Shown here in pieces: positions 62,774-64,000 of a stretch of 64,000 bases of DNA. Location: NCBI GenBank assembly GCA_944386755.1, contig CALXCF010000003.1, positions 41,442-105,441 of the forward strand. The letters run 5' to 3'. Each line of letters starts with the position of its first letter. The first letter of the stretch is position 1. Source of the DNA: an uncultured Clostridia bacterium. Lineage in GTDB: Bacteria; Bacillota; Clostridia; TANB77; CAG-508. Below the pieces are notes generated by a model. The model was not told the DNA's origin. It saw nothing but the letters and a program-made list of their open reading frames with translations, and searched no databases. The translations under genes and the position numbers were made by a program.

Positions 62774-63133
62774 CTAGTTATTTTCTTTTTTCCAAGTCCT
62801 ATTTATATTTTCTTGTTCTTTTTCTTTTAAAGCTTTATATAAGTCAATATCTAGTTTATTGCATACACTACATAACACAATAAAAACATCTGCTACTTCA
62901 CTTTCTACTGTATCATAATGGTTAGCTTTATTTTTATCAATTCCCATATCTGTAGCATTTTTTCTTATTGATTTTGCAAGTTCTCCAACTTCTTCTAAAA
63001 GTAATAACATTGTTTTCTCTATTTCTTGATTTGAAAATCCTCTTATTTCTATCACATCTTTTATATATTTCTGTACTTCTTGCAATGTATTCTTTTCATT
63101 TAACTTATTCCATAAATCTAATTGACTATACAA
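62774..63133 (-). CDS. MazG-like nucleotide pyrophosphohydrolase
   Basis: A 119-residue all-alpha NTPase: TMLLLLEEVGELAKSIRKNA holds E-E-x-x-E and VESEVADVFIVLCSVCNKLD holds the E-x-x-D metal site. It hydrolyses non-canonical NTPs. The start is TTG 63131-63133, seven bases after AAAGGAAG. It precedes the AAA ATPase gene and follows cutA on the same strand. Confidence 0.85.
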   Translation of the reverse strand: MYSQLDLWNKLNEKNTLQEVQKYIKDVIEIRGFSNQEIEKTMLLLLEEVGELAKSIRKNATDMGIDKNKANHYDTVESEVADVFIVLCSVCNKLDIDLYKALKEKEQENINRTWKKENN

Positions 63134-63157
63134 TTTATTACTTCCTTTCTAGTTTAT

Positions 63158-63475
63158 TTATTTTGTTTCTTCTTCTATCCATTTTAAAAACTTTTCATTT
63201 CCATTTGTAATATCATAAGATATAATCTCACAAGTTTCGTAATCATGAATTTTTAATATTTCTTTTTCAACCTCTTTAAATAAAGTCTTTTTTGTTTTCA
63301 TTTGAATAAAAAACTCTGGTTCTTTTTCAATTTTTCCTTTCCACCAATATGAACTATTTATATTTATTACTTGGCAACAACAAACTAACCTTTTTTCTAA
63401 TAATGTCTCTATTATCTTGTCAGCAATTTCTTTTTTATTACATGCTGTTGTAATTATACAATATTCTTTTTCCAT
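63158..63475 (-). CDS. cutA: CutA1-like divalent cation tolerance protein
   Basis: A 105-residue trimeric signal-transduction-like protein (PII fold): CIITTACNKKEIADKIIETL, LEKRLVCCCQVININSSYWW, KIEKEPEFFIQMKTKKTLFK and the end IISYDITNGNEKFLKWIEEE cover the family from end to end. Linked to copper tolerance in E. coli; the real role is unclear. AGAGGTG precedes the ATG. Confidence 0.93.
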   Translation of the reverse strand: MEKEYCIITTACNKKEIADKIIETLLEKRLVCCCQVININSSYWWKGKIEKEPEFFIQMKTKKTLFKEVEKEILKIHDYETCEIISYDITNGNEKFLKWIEEETK

Positions 63476-63575
63476 AATCTTACACCTCTAACTTTCTAGC
63501 CACACTATATCACAAATTTACCTTTTCCTCAACATAATCACTAAAATTTGCATTAAATATATTGAATCTTTACTC

Positions 63576-63606
63576 AAAAAATAAAGCACCTATTATAAGG
63601 CACTTT
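63576..63606 (-). terminator. Terminator in the right-hand intergenic region
   Basis: On the minus strand AAAGTGCC (63599-63606) pairs with GGTGCTTT (63583-63590, with two G-U pairs), followed by ATTTTTT. It would end a transcript of the partial frame at 63755-63985. Between 63607 and 63754 I see nothing. Confidence 0.6.
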
Positions 63607-63754
63607 ACTTAGGATTCTCTTTAACTTTTAAATTTTATTTTTTAAATTCATATGTTCATCAACATACAACCATATCATATGGAGTACCCAGCATAGATAT
63701 ATAATCTCTGTAATTCTCTCACAGCAACTATTATATCAATTTCAATAATTCATT

Positions 63755-63985
63755 TTATATGTTTCCACACACCATATCTAAAACAACCTTAACATGAATT
63801 TCATTATTTTGTACTTTTTCTAATCCAAATCTACCTCTTTTATGAAACATTATTGTATCTTGAAAGTCAGTAAACTCTAGAATGACTGGCAATTCTTTAA
63901 CTCTAGCAACGCACAACACTCCACATGTGTGGTGGTCAGTCCGTTGAATGGTAGCCCTTAATGTGGTATCCTGACGGTTGACAGG
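63755..63985 (-). CDS. Unidentified partial or short ORF at the right edge
   Basis: The minus-strand frame from a TGA (63986-63988) to TAA 63755-63757 is open for 76 codons: TDHHTCGVLCVARVKELPVI, LEFTDFQDTIMFHKRGRFGL and EKVQNNEIHVKVVLDMVCGN. The composition is protein-like and less AT-rich than its surroundings. No clear start is visible, so it may be the 3' end of a gene broken by a frameshift or stop near the window edge. Family not recognised. Confidence 0.35.
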   Translation of the reverse strand, partial: PVNRQDTTLRATIQRTDHHTCGVLCVARVKELPVILEFTDFQDTIMFHKRGRFGLEKVQNNEIHVKVVLDMVCGNI

Positions 63986-64000
63986 TCAAAAGTTACAATT

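Overview
The window is AT-rich DNA from a Gram-positive, low-GC bacterium, most likely an uncultured host-associated member of the Clostridia. This rests on the gene content (Mini-III, RbgA, IreB, WhiA, HemW, FtsH, RecN), strong AGGAGG ribosome binding sites, frequent TTG/GTG starts and tRNA genes with encoded CCA. Nearly all housekeeping genes are on the minus strand.

Layout. 1-3.5 kb: start of metG and a P-type Ca2+/Mn2+ ATPase whose leader looks like a yybP-ykoY (Mn2+) riboswitch. 3.5-12.0 kb: a mobile island bounded by an 11-bp direct repeat that ends in the 3' end of a tRNA-Glu gene. It carries a HEPN/MNT pair, a decayed MobV relaxase with an oriT-like region, two small XRE regulators, a complete diversity-generating retroelement (DGR), and an odd integrase in which a Spo0A-C-like domain replaces the N-terminal part. 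12-33 kb: core genes (mrnC, rbgA, ruvX, ireB, a G5/SH3/glucosaminidase, acyl-CoA ligase, recN, hemW, whiA, prmC, ftsH, alr, femX-like). 34.7-44.5 kb: a MazF-like gene with a palindromic operator, two tRNA-Gly, a methyltransferase/acetyltransferase operon, an unusual ABC ATPase, a CDF exporter and nucleotide-cleaning enzymes. 44.5-49.8 kb: a His-Xaa-Ser (Hxs) cluster with two radical SAM maturases, an A24-type peptidase, HxsD, the repeat protein HxsA and a MORN-repeat protein. 49.9-63.5 kb: Ppx-like and Ham1-like enzymes, a broken serine recombinase with small mobile-element genes, a 40-bp tandem repeat, Fic, a Gabija defence pair (GajA/GajB), AAA ATPase, HAD, MazG-like and CutA genes.

How parts work together. 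In the DGR the reverse transcriptase is on the plus strand behind a MutS-domain-I-like gene. The target gene, a second MutS-like gene, avd and the template repeat (TR) run in that order on the minus strand and converge on it. TR and VR align over 157 bp with 24 differences, every one at an adenine of the TR strand, so the system has been active. The diversified protein starts like a type IV prepilin, so the likely output is a variable surface or pilus-tip protein.

Caution: five genes (ruvX, the G5/glucosaminidase, acyl-CoA ligase, recN, a GNAT gene) are each interrupted by a single-base frameshift at a G/C position. Several are core genes, so part of this may be sequence error.
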